Part shown: piece after piece, positions 1 through 7,008 of the stretch
Numbering within the stretch: position 1 is the stretch's first letter
Layout of the letters: the number at the start of each line of letters is the position of its first letter
NCBI GenBank assembly: GCA_934424575.1
Contig: CAKRXU010000002.1
Location: forward strand, 84,781-148,780
Direction of reading: 5' to 3'
Source: an uncultured Blautia sp.
GTDB taxonomy: Bacteria; Bacillota; Clostridia; Lachnospirales; Lachnospiraceae
DNA: 64,000 nucleotides
Translations under genes and position numbers: made by a program
The notes under the pieces: generated by a model
What the model saw: the letters and a program-made list of their open reading frames with translations, nothing else
What the model was told of the DNA's origin: nothing
The model's database searches: none

Positions 1-340
1 TGATAAGCTCCGGACGGTCGATCGCTGCGGAATTGACAGAGATCTTGTCTGCACCCTCACGGAGAAGTTTCTTGAAATCGTCTACCGTACGGATACCGCC
101 GCCGACGGTAAACGGAATAAATACATTTGCCGCAACCTGACGCACCATATCCACAACCGTGTCACGTTCTTCACAGGATGCTGTGATATCCAGAAAAACA
201 AGCTCATCTGCACCGGCTGCATCGTAAGCTTTGGCGATCTCCACAGGATCTCCCGCATCTTTGAGATCTACAAAATTAACGCCCTTTACCACACGTCCGT
301 TGTTTACATCCAGACAGGGAATGATTCTCTTTGTAAACAT
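1..340 (-). CDS. hisF: Imidazole glycerol phosphate synthase subunit HisF (partial)
   Basis: The N-terminal ~113 residues of the cyclase subunit that, with HisH, makes imidazole glycerol phosphate and AICAR in histidine biosynthesis. The reading starts MFTKRIIPCLDVNNGRVVKG, with the catalytic Asp of the CLD motif, and continues through FTVGGGIR and ISVNSAA, which are TIM-barrel phosphate-binding segments. The ATG lies one base after the hisH stop, so the genes are translationally coupled. The C-terminal half lies outside the window. Identification is secure. Confidence 0.97.
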   Translation of the reverse strand, partial: MFTKRIIPCLDVNNGRVVKGVNFVDLKDAGDPVEIAKAYDAAGADELVFLDITASCEERDTVVDMVRQVAANVFIPFTVGGGIRTVDDFKKLLREGADKISVNSAAIDRPELI

Positions 341-341
341 A

Positions 342-962
342 TCAGTTCCCCTCCTTCTCAAGTTTCGCAAAGTTTTCGAGGATTTTAAGTCCGTACTTGC
401 TGCTCTTTTCCGGATGGAACTGGCAGGCAAATACATTGTCCTTCTCAACAGAAGCATGGATCGTTGTGCTGTACTCAGTCACTGCCTTCACGATCTGCGG
501 ATCTTCTGCCTGGAGATAATAGGAATGTACAAAATATACATGGGTATCTTCCGGGATATCCTTAAACAGTCTTCCATTATTCTGAAGGTGCAGGGAATTC
601 CATCCCATGTGCGGGATCTTGAGTCCCGGAGATGGCGGAATACGCAAGATCTTGCCTTTAAGGATCCCAAGTCCTTCTACGCCCGGTGTCTCTTCGCTGC
701 TTTCAAATAAAAGCTGTAATCCGAGACAAATCCCAAGAAACGGGGTTCCTTTCTTTATCATGTCCTGGATCACCGGAACCAAACCATATTTATGTAAGTT
801 TTCCATTGCTTCGCCGAAGCTTCCAACTCCCGGAAGGATCACTTTGTCTGCCCGAAGGAGTACCTGCGGGTCACGGGATACAACGGTTTCTTCGCCAAGG
901 TAGGCAAGTGCTTTCTCCACACTTTTGATGTTTCCTGCATCGTAGTCAATAATACCTATCAT
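342..962 (-). CDS. hisH: Imidazole glycerol phosphate synthase glutaminase subunit HisH
   Basis: A class I glutamine amidotransferase of 206 residues, normal family length, which supplies ammonia to HisF. The nucleophile elbow GICLGLQ carries the catalytic Cys, and CQFHPEKS near residue 185 carries the His-Glu pair. The N-terminal GIIDYDAGN and GVGSFGEAM motifs are typical of HisH rather than of PabA or GuaA. It is followed directly by hisF. Upstream sits the terminator of the two-component operon, so this gene may begin a short transcript, although a complete his operon would normally include earlier genes. The start codon is not strongly marked by a ribosome-binding site. Confidence 0.97.
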   Translation of the reverse strand: MIGIIDYDAGNIKSVEKALAYLGEETVVSRDPQVLLRADKVILPGVGSFGEAMENLHKYGLVPVIQDMIKKGTPFLGICLGLQLLFESSEETPGVEGLGILKGKILRIPPSPGLKIPHMGWNSLHLQNNGRLFKDIPEDTHVYFVHSYYLQAEDPQIVKAVTEYSTTIHASVEKDNVFACQFHPEKSSKYGLKILENFAKLEKEGN

Positions 963-1007
963 TCGTGTCTCACATCCTGTCTTTATTCATGTTGATCATC
1001 ATGTCCA

Positions 1008-1035
1008 AGTATACCGCAAAAAGAAGCAGATGCAA
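1008..1035 (-). promoter_or_regulatory. Possible hisHF promoter
   Basis: TTGCAT (1030-1035) and TATACT (1008-1013) are separated by 16 bases on the minus strand, 46 bases before the hisH start. It overlaps the terminator stem of the upstream operon, so it is tentative. Confidence 0.4.
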
Positions 1036-1060
1036 AGTGGTTTCTTTACATCTGCTTCTT
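1022..1060 (-). terminator. Rho-independent terminator of the two-component operon
   Basis: AGAAGCAGATG pairs with CATCTGCTTCT around a 16-base loop, with T-runs on both sides. It lies immediately after the kinase stop codon. Confidence 0.85.
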
Positions 1061-1062
1061 TT

Positions 1063-2595
1063 TTAGTTATTTTGGCGATCCAAAGTAAACCAGAACTCTA
1101 CACCATTGTCATAATTCTGCACACCATACTGCTGGTGCAGGCCTTCCATGATGGCTTTTACGATAGAAAGCCCGATACCACTTCCACCGTATTCTCTGGT
1201 CCTTGCCTTGTCCACTTTGTAAAATTTATTCCACAGTTTCGGAACATCCTCTTCCGGGATCGGTGTTCCTGTGTTAAATACAGTCACTCTGACACGGTCA
1301 TCCTCCGGGATCACACGGATCTCGATCTCCTTCTCACCGTTCAGATGATTCAGTGCGTTGCTGGTATAGTTCGTCACAACTTCCTCGATCTTGAACTCAT
1401 CTGCCCAGACATAGACCGGCTCTGATGCCTCGAAACTTACCTTCGCTTCCTTCTGCTGGATCATGATATCCATGGACTGCAGTACTCCGCGGATCAGACT
1501 TACGATATCAAATCTCTCCATGGAAACTTCATCCCTGCCGGATTCCAGCTGGTTCAGAGTCAGAAGGTTCTTGACCAGCTTATTCATCTTGGCCGCTTCA
1601 TCCATGATGACATCGCAGTAAAATTCCCTGCTCTCCGGGTCATCGGAAATATTTTCCTTCAGTCCCTCGGCATATCCCTGTACCAGTGCGATCGGGGTCT
1701 TGAGTTCATGAGAGACATTGTTCAGGAACTCCTGACGCATCTGGTCGATCTTTTCTTTATTCTCAATATCCTTGAGCAGCTGATTGTTCGCCGATTTCAG
1801 TTCGGAGATCGTCTTCTCAAGCTGTTCAGACATGCGGTTGAAGTTCTCTCCAAGCTCATCGATCTCATTGCCCGCCTGGCTGTGATATTTCGCATCAAAA
1901 TCCAGTTCACTCATCTTGGTAGAAAGCTGTGTCAGTTCACTGATCGGCTTCGTGATACGCTTTGTGATCACCCAAACCACCAGACCGCTGAGAGCAATGA
2001 TCCCGATTCCCACATAGAAATAAAAGCTGTTGGAGATCGCAACGCTCTCGCGGATGCTCTCAAGAGGAGTACGGATCAGGAAATAGCATCCACTCTCCAG
2101 CTCTCCCCAGCTTTCCACGTATTCCATTCCGGCAAAACGGTCACTGACCTGCTGGATCACATAATTGTCATTTTTCTGGAGAACTTTCTCCTTGCCCTTC
2201 TTCTGGTCAAGATCATATACGTATCCAACCAGCCTGGCCTGCAGCATATCCTCATTATTTCCAACAGAGCAGATCGTCTGTCCGTCTGACGTGATCATCA
2301 CCCACGTAAGGTTATTCTCTGAACAGTCCTTGAACATCTCATCAGAAACAACTGCACTGCTGTTTCCGTCGGAATCCGTCTCGATCTCAAGATTCTCCAG
2401 CTTCTCTACTGCTTCCTTCAGGACCTCTGTCTTGCGGCTGATATAATAATGTTCCAGGAATAACCCATTGATCAGGGTGATCACGACCATAGAAAGAAGA
2501 AGCAGTCCAATAAACAGGACTGCTATCTGTCGGCGCAGCGGATGAAACTTCCTGTTCTTCCGCTTCTTATCTGAATCTTTGTGGAAAAATCTCAT
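1063..2595 (-). CDS. Membrane sensor histidine kinase
   Basis: A 510-residue transmembrane sensor kinase that would phosphorylate the adjacent response regulator. A basic N-terminus leads into TM1 (about residues 24-47), an extracytoplasmic sensor of ~140 residues, TM2 (about 192-212), and a HAMP linker (TKRITKPISEL). The HisKA dimerisation helix contains NVSHELKTPI, whose His is the phosphorylation site. The HATPase_c domain has a recognisable N box and the G box GGSGIGLS. Its ATG overlaps the regulator stop by four bases (ATGA), so the two are translationally coupled. The signal sensed cannot be told from sequence. Confidence 0.93.
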   Translation of the reverse strand: MRFFHKDSDKKRKNRKFHPLRRQIAVLFIGLLLLSMVVITLINGLFLEHYYISRKTEVLKEAVEKLENLEIETDSDGNSSAVVSDEMFKDCSENNLTWVMITSDGQTICSVGNNEDMLQARLVGYVYDLDQKKGKEKVLQKNDNYVIQQVSDRFAGMEYVESWGELESGCYFLIRTPLESIRESVAISNSFYFYVGIGIIALSGLVVWVITKRITKPISELTQLSTKMSELDFDAKYHSQAGNEIDELGENFNRMSEQLEKTISELKSANNQLLKDIENKEKIDQMRQEFLNNVSHELKTPIALVQGYAEGLKENISDDPESREFYCDVIMDEAAKMNKLVKNLLTLNQLESGRDEVSMERFDIVSLIRGVLQSMDIMIQQKEAKVSFEASEPVYVWADEFKIEEVVTNYTSNALNHLNGEKEIEIRVIPEDDRVRVTVFNTGTPIPEEDVPKLWNKFYKVDKARTREYGGSGIGLSIVKAIMEGLHQQYGVQNYDNGVEFWFTLDRQNN

Positions 2596-3275
2596 TGTTC
2601 ATCCACCTCAAATTTGTAACCCATTCCCCAGACAGTCTTGATATATTCTCCCTTCGCACCCATCTTGCTTCTCAGCTTCTTGACGTGCGTATCGATCGTT
2701 CTGGCATCGCCGAAATAATCATAATTCCATACAGAATTCAAGATCTTCTCTCTGGAAAGAGCGATTCCCTGATTCTCAAGGAAATAAGTCAGAAGCTCAA
2801 ACTCCTTAAAGCTCAGTTCCATCGGCTCACCATCAACAGATGCCTGATGTGCTGCCTTGTCAATCACGATCCCTCCTGCTGACAGAACATCATTGCCTGC
2901 GTCCTGTCCGGTCCTTCGAAGGATCGCCTCCACTCTGGCGACCAGGATCTTCGGACTGAATGGTTTTGAAATGTATTCATCTACTCCGAGGTCAAATCCA
3001 AGGAGCTCGTCCCTCTCATCACCTCTCGCTGTCAGCATGATGATCGGCACCTTGGAATTCTTACGGATCTCCCTGCACACTTCCCATCCATCCATCTTTG
3101 GCATCATGACATCCAGAAGGATGAGGGCGATATCCTTTTCCTCGTAGAAAATATCCATTGCTTCTTCGCCGTCGCCTGCCTCAAGTACCTGGAAATTCTT
3201 CTTCTCCAGGAAATCTCTCACCAGCTTTCTCATACGGCTTTCATCATCTACTACAAGAATTTTCGGGGCTTCCAT
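2592..3275 (-). CDS. OmpR/PhoB-family response regulator
   Basis: A 227-residue two-domain regulator. The receiver has VVDDES (acidic pair), LLDVMMPKMDG (phospho-acceptor Asp), MLTARG and KPFSP. The C-terminal winged helix has LSFKEFELL, REKILNSVW, ARTIDTHVKKLR and VWGMGYKFE. I chose the ATG at 3275 because GGAGG sits eight bases before it. A longer reading would begin at a TTG inside that ribosome-binding site. It is the first gene of a two-gene operon with the kinase. Targets are unknown. Confidence 0.94.
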   Translation of the reverse strand: MEAPKILVVDDESRMRKLVRDFLEKKNFQVLEAGDGEEAMDIFYEEKDIALILLDVMMPKMDGWEVCREIRKNSKVPIIMLTARGDERDELLGFDLGVDEYISKPFSPKILVARVEAILRRTGQDAGNDVLSAGGIVIDKAAHQASVDGEPMELSFKEFELLTYFLENQGIALSREKILNSVWNYDYFGDARTIDTHVKKLRSKMGAKGEYIKTVWGMGYKFEVDEQ

Positions 3276-3362
3276 CTCTGATTCCTCCAATCAAAAAATT
3301 TCTTTTGTTGTATTTCAATGCTATCATCTTATCAGAGATTTATGTTTGTTTTGTGAACGATT

Positions 3363-5018
3363 TCAGGAATTCTGGTCCAGTTTCTCAGAAAATTCGTCTT
3401 TTTTCATTGGACGGTAGAAATAATATCCCTGAATATAGTCACATCCATGCTCCTTAAGGAACTCTACCTGCTCTTTGGTCTCCGCACCCTCGGCAACCGT
3501 TCTGGCATCCAGTGCATGAGCTGCTTCTATGATCAGCGGGATCAGTTTCCTTGTTCTTGAGTTCGCTTCGATTTCTCTTGTAAAGGACATGTCGATCTTG
3601 AGAATGTCGAAGGAAAATTTCTGCAGCATATTAAAGGAAGAATAACCGCTTCCAAAGTCATCCAGAAGGATCCAGGCTCCCTTTTCCTTGATCTTGTTGA
3701 GGACATTGCCGACATTCTCCTCGAGTGCCGCATAAGAAGTCTCTGTGATCTCAAAACGGATCAGTCTGGACGGGAATTCCGCATGCTCCAGGAAATCAAT
3801 GATCTCCTCGATCAGTGTCTCATCATAAAAGTCCATCCAGGAAAGGTTCATGGAAACAGGAACGACTTCCAGTCCTTTCTCATATCTGCCACGGATATAG
3901 GCACGTACCTTCTGGAATACATAACGGTCAAGTTTGGAAATGGAACCGTCCTCCTCCAGCTTCGGCACAAAGATCCCCGGGGAGATAAATCCCTTCTTCG
4001 GGTGGATCCAGCGGATCAGAGCCTCCGCGGACATGATCTTGCCTGTCACAGAATCTACGATCGGCTGATAGTAGACTCCCAGTTCTTCATTTGCGATCGC
4101 TTCCTCAAATTCTGTTGTGATCTCTGCATTGTCGATATATGCCATATCCATATTATGGTCAAAAACCGCATATGGCTTGAGATATTCATCCACAATGTAC
4201 TGCTTCGCAAGTTTGGCACGATCGATCATTCCGGAAACCGGCATCGGCTCATCCTTAAGATAAAAGATACCGCATCTGCAGTGTACACGAATCTTCTTAT
4301 TGCTGACATCAAAAACCTGATTACAGAAATCTGCCAGCTTCTCTCCGGAAATCCGGTCACGCTCTACAAAGCTCACAAAGTGGTCTGCTTCGATCCTGCC
4401 CACATAGATCGGTTTCAGGAAAGACTGCTCTATCTCATCACAGAGACTGTCCAGGATACGGTCACCTTCCTTAATTCCAAGAAGTTCATTGGTCGCCTTG
4501 AAACTCTTGATATTAAAAAATACGATCGCGTATTTGGATCTGTCCTCACAGTGATTCAGGAATTTCTCCACCATATAAATAAAGCCGCGGCGGTTATAGG
4601 CTCCCGTCAGGTAGTCTCTATACTCCTTCTCATGTGTGGCGATCGCATTCTCGATACGATGGCTTAAGATGCTTGTCACATAAGGAAGTCTGAAACAATC
4701 GCAGGCCCCAAGTCTGTATGCTCTCTTGACATCGGCAGTCAGGCTCGCGATCACGGCGATCACAGCGAATTCCTCCAGCCACATCTTCTCTCTCATGATC
4801 TCCAGAAGCTCATAGCCGTCAATATCCGGCATTTCCAGCTTCAGCAGCACCAGTTCCAGATTCCAGTGTTCCTTCTCAAGAATCTCGAGAGCCTCGCGAC
4901 CGCTCCCAGCCAGCCTTATCTCATAAGTCTCTCCCAGAATATCGTTCAGCATTTCTCTGTTGATCTCTGAATTATCTACTACCAGAATCCTGGCACGCTG
5001 ATGATATGTTCTACTCAT
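3363..5018 (-). CDS. c-di-GMP phosphodiesterase with degenerate receiver and GGDEF domains
   Basis: 551 residues in the order receiver (about 8-125), GGDEF-like (about 135-290), EAL (about 300-545). The EAL domain looks catalytically complete: EALIRW, MNLSW, FEITET, DDFGSGYSS, ILKID, AEGAE and the final QGYY are all present, so it should hydrolyse c-di-GMP to pGpG. The receiver has lost its phospho-acceptor: the usual LLD-x-MMP reads LLKLEMP. The conserved Lys-Pro reads LP. The GGDEF signature reads EADHF, so cyclase activity is not expected. The gene stands alone between the regulator and a transposase remnant. How its activity is controlled is unclear. The degenerate GGDEF could bind GTP, as in other such proteins (inference). 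Confidence 0.93.
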   Translation of the reverse strand: MSRTYHQRARILVVDNSEINREMLNDILGETYEIRLAGSGREALEILEKEHWNLELVLLKLEMPDIDGYELLEIMREKMWLEEFAVIAVIASLTADVKRAYRLGACDCFRLPYVTSILSHRIENAIATHEKEYRDYLTGAYNRRGFIYMVEKFLNHCEDRSKYAIVFFNIKSFKATNELLGIKEGDRILDSLCDEIEQSFLKPIYVGRIEADHFVSFVERDRISGEKLADFCNQVFDVSNKKIRVHCRCGIFYLKDEPMPVSGMIDRAKLAKQYIVDEYLKPYAVFDHNMDMAYIDNAEITTEFEEAIANEELGVYYQPIVDSVTGKIMSAEALIRWIHPKKGFISPGIFVPKLEEDGSISKLDRYVFQKVRAYIRGRYEKGLEVVPVSMNLSWMDFYDETLIEEIIDFLEHAEFPSRLIRFEITETSYAALEENVGNVLNKIKEKGAWILLDDFGSGYSSFNMLQKFSFDILKIDMSFTREIEANSRTRKLIPLIIEAAHALDARTVAEGAETKEQVEFLKEHGCDYIQGYYFYRPMKKDEFSEKLDQNS

Positions 5019-5259
5019 TCTATAAATTCCTTCCCATTGGTAACTGATAGAATTACCTCATATACATTATTATCCAGTCTTATACGTACAGTATAATATA
5101 ATGATGGTTTGATTGCAATATCTGAAAATCGGGAGTTTGACAGTCTTTTCTCCTCTAACACCTCTCAAAGCCTTTACTGGCTTTATTTTTTTGTCAAAAT
5201 TAAATTTTATCTTTACGCGTTGCACTATGCTGCAGCATAATTGATAAGAGGTGATTTTC

Positions 5260-5829
5260 ATGAGACTTGGTTGGTCAAAAACTAAATACTCTATTTCCTA
5301 TTATGCCCAGAAAACAGTTTACGTGAATGGTAAAAATAAATCCCAGATTGTTAAACGGTATGGATCTGAAAAATATATCTGCCAGACATATGGTGTTTCT
5401 GATGCAAAAGCCTGGATGATTTTTCCTTGTCCAGATTCAAGGCGCTGGCAGATAGAAGAATGTTTCCGCATTATGAAAACAGATTTTGAGGCAAGACCTG
5501 TGTATGTAAAACGAAAAGACAGAATCCTTGCCCACTTCATTACCTGCTTTATCGCTTTGATTGTTTACTGTTACCTTGAGCAGAAACTTGACAATAAATA
5601 TACCATAGATCAAATCCTGTCAACACTGCAGGAGATGGATTTTGTAAAGTATGAAGGATTTTCCCCATGCTATGTCAGAAAAACAATAAAAAAATACTGC
5701 CGTGAAGAATCATATCCACAAAACCCAACATTCTTCCACGGCAGTACCTGTTATTCTGTTTTTTATTATGCCAGTGCTTTTCCTAATGCTTTACAGTTTT
5801 CTACTGCTTCATCGTCTGGTTCTTCCTGA
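5260..5829 (+). pseudogene. Internally deleted IS1634/IS4-type transposase remnant
   Basis: The first ~45 residues (MRLGWSKTKYSISYYAQ onward) look like the N-terminus of IS1634-type transposases. The reading then jumps directly to the C-terminal catalytic region (RRWQIEECFRIMKTDFEARP, HFITCFIAL, YLEQKLDNKYT). The central few hundred residues with most of the DDE site are missing, although the frame stays open. An AGAGGTG ribosome-binding site precedes the ATG. The last ~40 codons run into the terminator and 3' end of the convergent flavodoxin gene, so they are probably not original transposase sequence. Non-functional as a transposase. Confidence 0.75.
5683..5744 (-). terminator. Terminator of the DUF3793-flavodoxin operon
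   Basis: CTGCCGTGAAGAAT pairs with ATTCTTCCACGGCAG (one bulge) and is followed on the minus strand by a run of eight T. It lies about 22 bases past the flavodoxin stop, inside the transposase remnant. Confidence 0.85.
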
Positions 5830-6188
5830 CAGATCACACCATCTGCTACAAGAACAGCTCCGTCTTCTTTGCATTTAGCTTCCCAGTTGTGCATCCAGTC
5901 TCCATCGCCCCATCCATAGGATCCGAAAAGACCGATCTTTTTGCCGGAAATTTTTTCTTCGCAGGAGCTGAACATTGGCTCGAACTCATCTTCTTCCAGT
6001 ACTTCATCTCCCATAGCCGGGCATCCGAATGCGATCGCATCAAATTCGTCTACTTTTGCAGCCTCAAAGTCTGCTGTCTCAAATACAGTAACTTCTGCGC
6101 CTGCTTCTTTTGCTCCGTCTGCTACTGCGTTTGCCATGCTTTCTGTGTTTCCTGTAGAGCTCCAATATACAACTGCTACTTTACTCAT
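5766..6188 (-). CDS. Flavodoxin
   Basis: A 140-residue short-chain flavodoxin that carries low-potential electrons in place of ferredoxin, usually when iron is scarce. The FMN phosphate loop WSSTGNTE lies at residues 9-16. Acidic segments, GCPAMG and the GSYGWGDGDW flavin-binding loop follow. It lies 24 bases after a DUF3793 gene on the same transcript, behind a promoter with paired inverted repeats. The neighbours suggest that the operon responds to iron. Confidence 0.95.
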   Translation of the reverse strand: MSKVAVVYWSSTGNTESMANAVADGAKEAGAEVTVFETADFEAAKVDEFDAIAFGCPAMGDEVLEEDEFEPMFSSCEEKISGKKIGLFGSYGWGDGDWMHNWEAKCKEDGAVLVADGVICQEEPDDEAVENCKALGKALA

Positions 6189-6212
6189 ATTCTTTTACCT
6201 GTCCTTTCTTGA

Positions 6213-6764
6213 TCATGCTGCGACGGTGAGCTGAAGGATGCTTCTGCCATCGGCAAATAATTTCTGATAGATCTCTGAACATTTCTTCAGTTTCCGGAAG
6301 ATCACCTGAGTCTTCTGCTCATCTCCATAAACCTTCCAGATCCCACAGCACTTGTAATTTTTTCCCTTCTGTTCAATAAATCCTGTCACATCATCCAGAG
6401 GATATCCCAGGAACAGTCCCACCTCATGAGGGAAGCATTCATACTGAAAAAAGCGGTCCTGAAGTTTGCGAAGACAGCAGTCCGTTCCCCGGCATTCGTA
6501 TCCACAGGTCTGAAGGATGTTCTCGGCTCCTTCCCTGTTCAGATCAGCTTCCAGCTTGTTTTTCCGGTAGACGTAGATCAGTGCTCTCTTCTCGCCTGTT
6601 CTCAGTATTTCCACATAAACCCCTTTGCCATTCAGCTTACGATTTTCTTCCTGTACCTCTCTTGGCAGATTCTCCATATCATCCGGCAGATAGTTAAACA
6701 TATTTGCCGTTTTTATCCCTGCAAGCGTCGGAGCGCAATGCGCAACAATATCTGATTCTAACAT
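6213..6764 (-). CDS. DUF3793 family protein
   Basis: A 183-residue protein of unknown biochemical role, recognised as DUF3793 by HCAPTLAGIKTANMF near the start, ALIYVYR in the middle, FPHEVGLFLGYP and the KCCGIWKVYGD motif. It has several cysteines (CGYECRGTDCC) that could bind metal, but this is inference. It is co-transcribed with flavodoxin. The pairing with a flavodoxin and with iron genes in Clostridia suggests an iron- or redox-linked role. Confidence 0.85.
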   Translation of the reverse strand: MLESDIVAHCAPTLAGIKTANMFNYLPDDMENLPREVQEENRKLNGKGVYVEILRTGEKRALIYVYRKNKLEADLNREGAENILQTCGYECRGTDCCLRKLQDRFFQYECFPHEVGLFLGYPLDDVTGFIEQKGKNYKCCGIWKVYGDEQKTQVIFRKLKKCSEIYQKLFADGRSILQLTVAA

Positions 6765-6846
6765 TTGGTTACCTCCATCTCGCTCATGATGCTTCCTGCA
6801 AGGAAAAAGGATTTACTGATTCTCGCTTTTGCGCGCAGGAAATAGA

Positions 6847-6927
6847 TTAGTTTTAACTAACTTAGCTTTTAAATTTTACGGATATGTCTCCATACCCGTA
6901 AAATATTACGCTCTTGGTTAGAACCAA
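6847..6927 (-). promoter_or_regulatory. Paired operator-like dyads in the DUF3793-flavodoxin leader
   Basis: Two inverted repeats of the same design (6-2-6) occur: TTGGTTAGAACCAA at 6914-6927, covering the predicted transcription start, and TTAGTTTTAACTAA at 6847-6860. Together they fit TTRGTTNNAACYAA. The dyads look more like DtxR/IdeR-type metal-regulator boxes than a classic Fur box. The binding protein is not identified. Confidence 0.55.
6874..6903 (-). other. Leader hairpin between promoter and DUF3793 gene
   Basis: TTTTACGGATATG and CATACCCGTAAAA form a 13-bp stem (one G-U pair) closed by a 4-base loop. It lies between the two operator-like dyads in the 5' leader. No T-run follows, so it is not a simple terminator. 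It could be an mRNA stability element or another protein site. Confidence 0.55.
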
Positions 6928-6939
6928 CTAACTGAGATG

Positions 6940-6968
6940 ATAGTACTATATTTCACCTGTGCTGTCAA
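6940..6968 (-). promoter_or_regulatory. SigA-type promoter for the DUF3793-flavodoxin operon
   Basis: TTGACA (6963-6968), a 17-base spacer and TACTAT (6940-6945) on the minus strand. The start would fall at about 6933, next to the dyad at 6914-6927. Confidence 0.8.
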
Positions 6969-7008
6969 GAGTTTTTTGCATTTAACTTTTTATTTTTTCA
7001 GCTATTTT

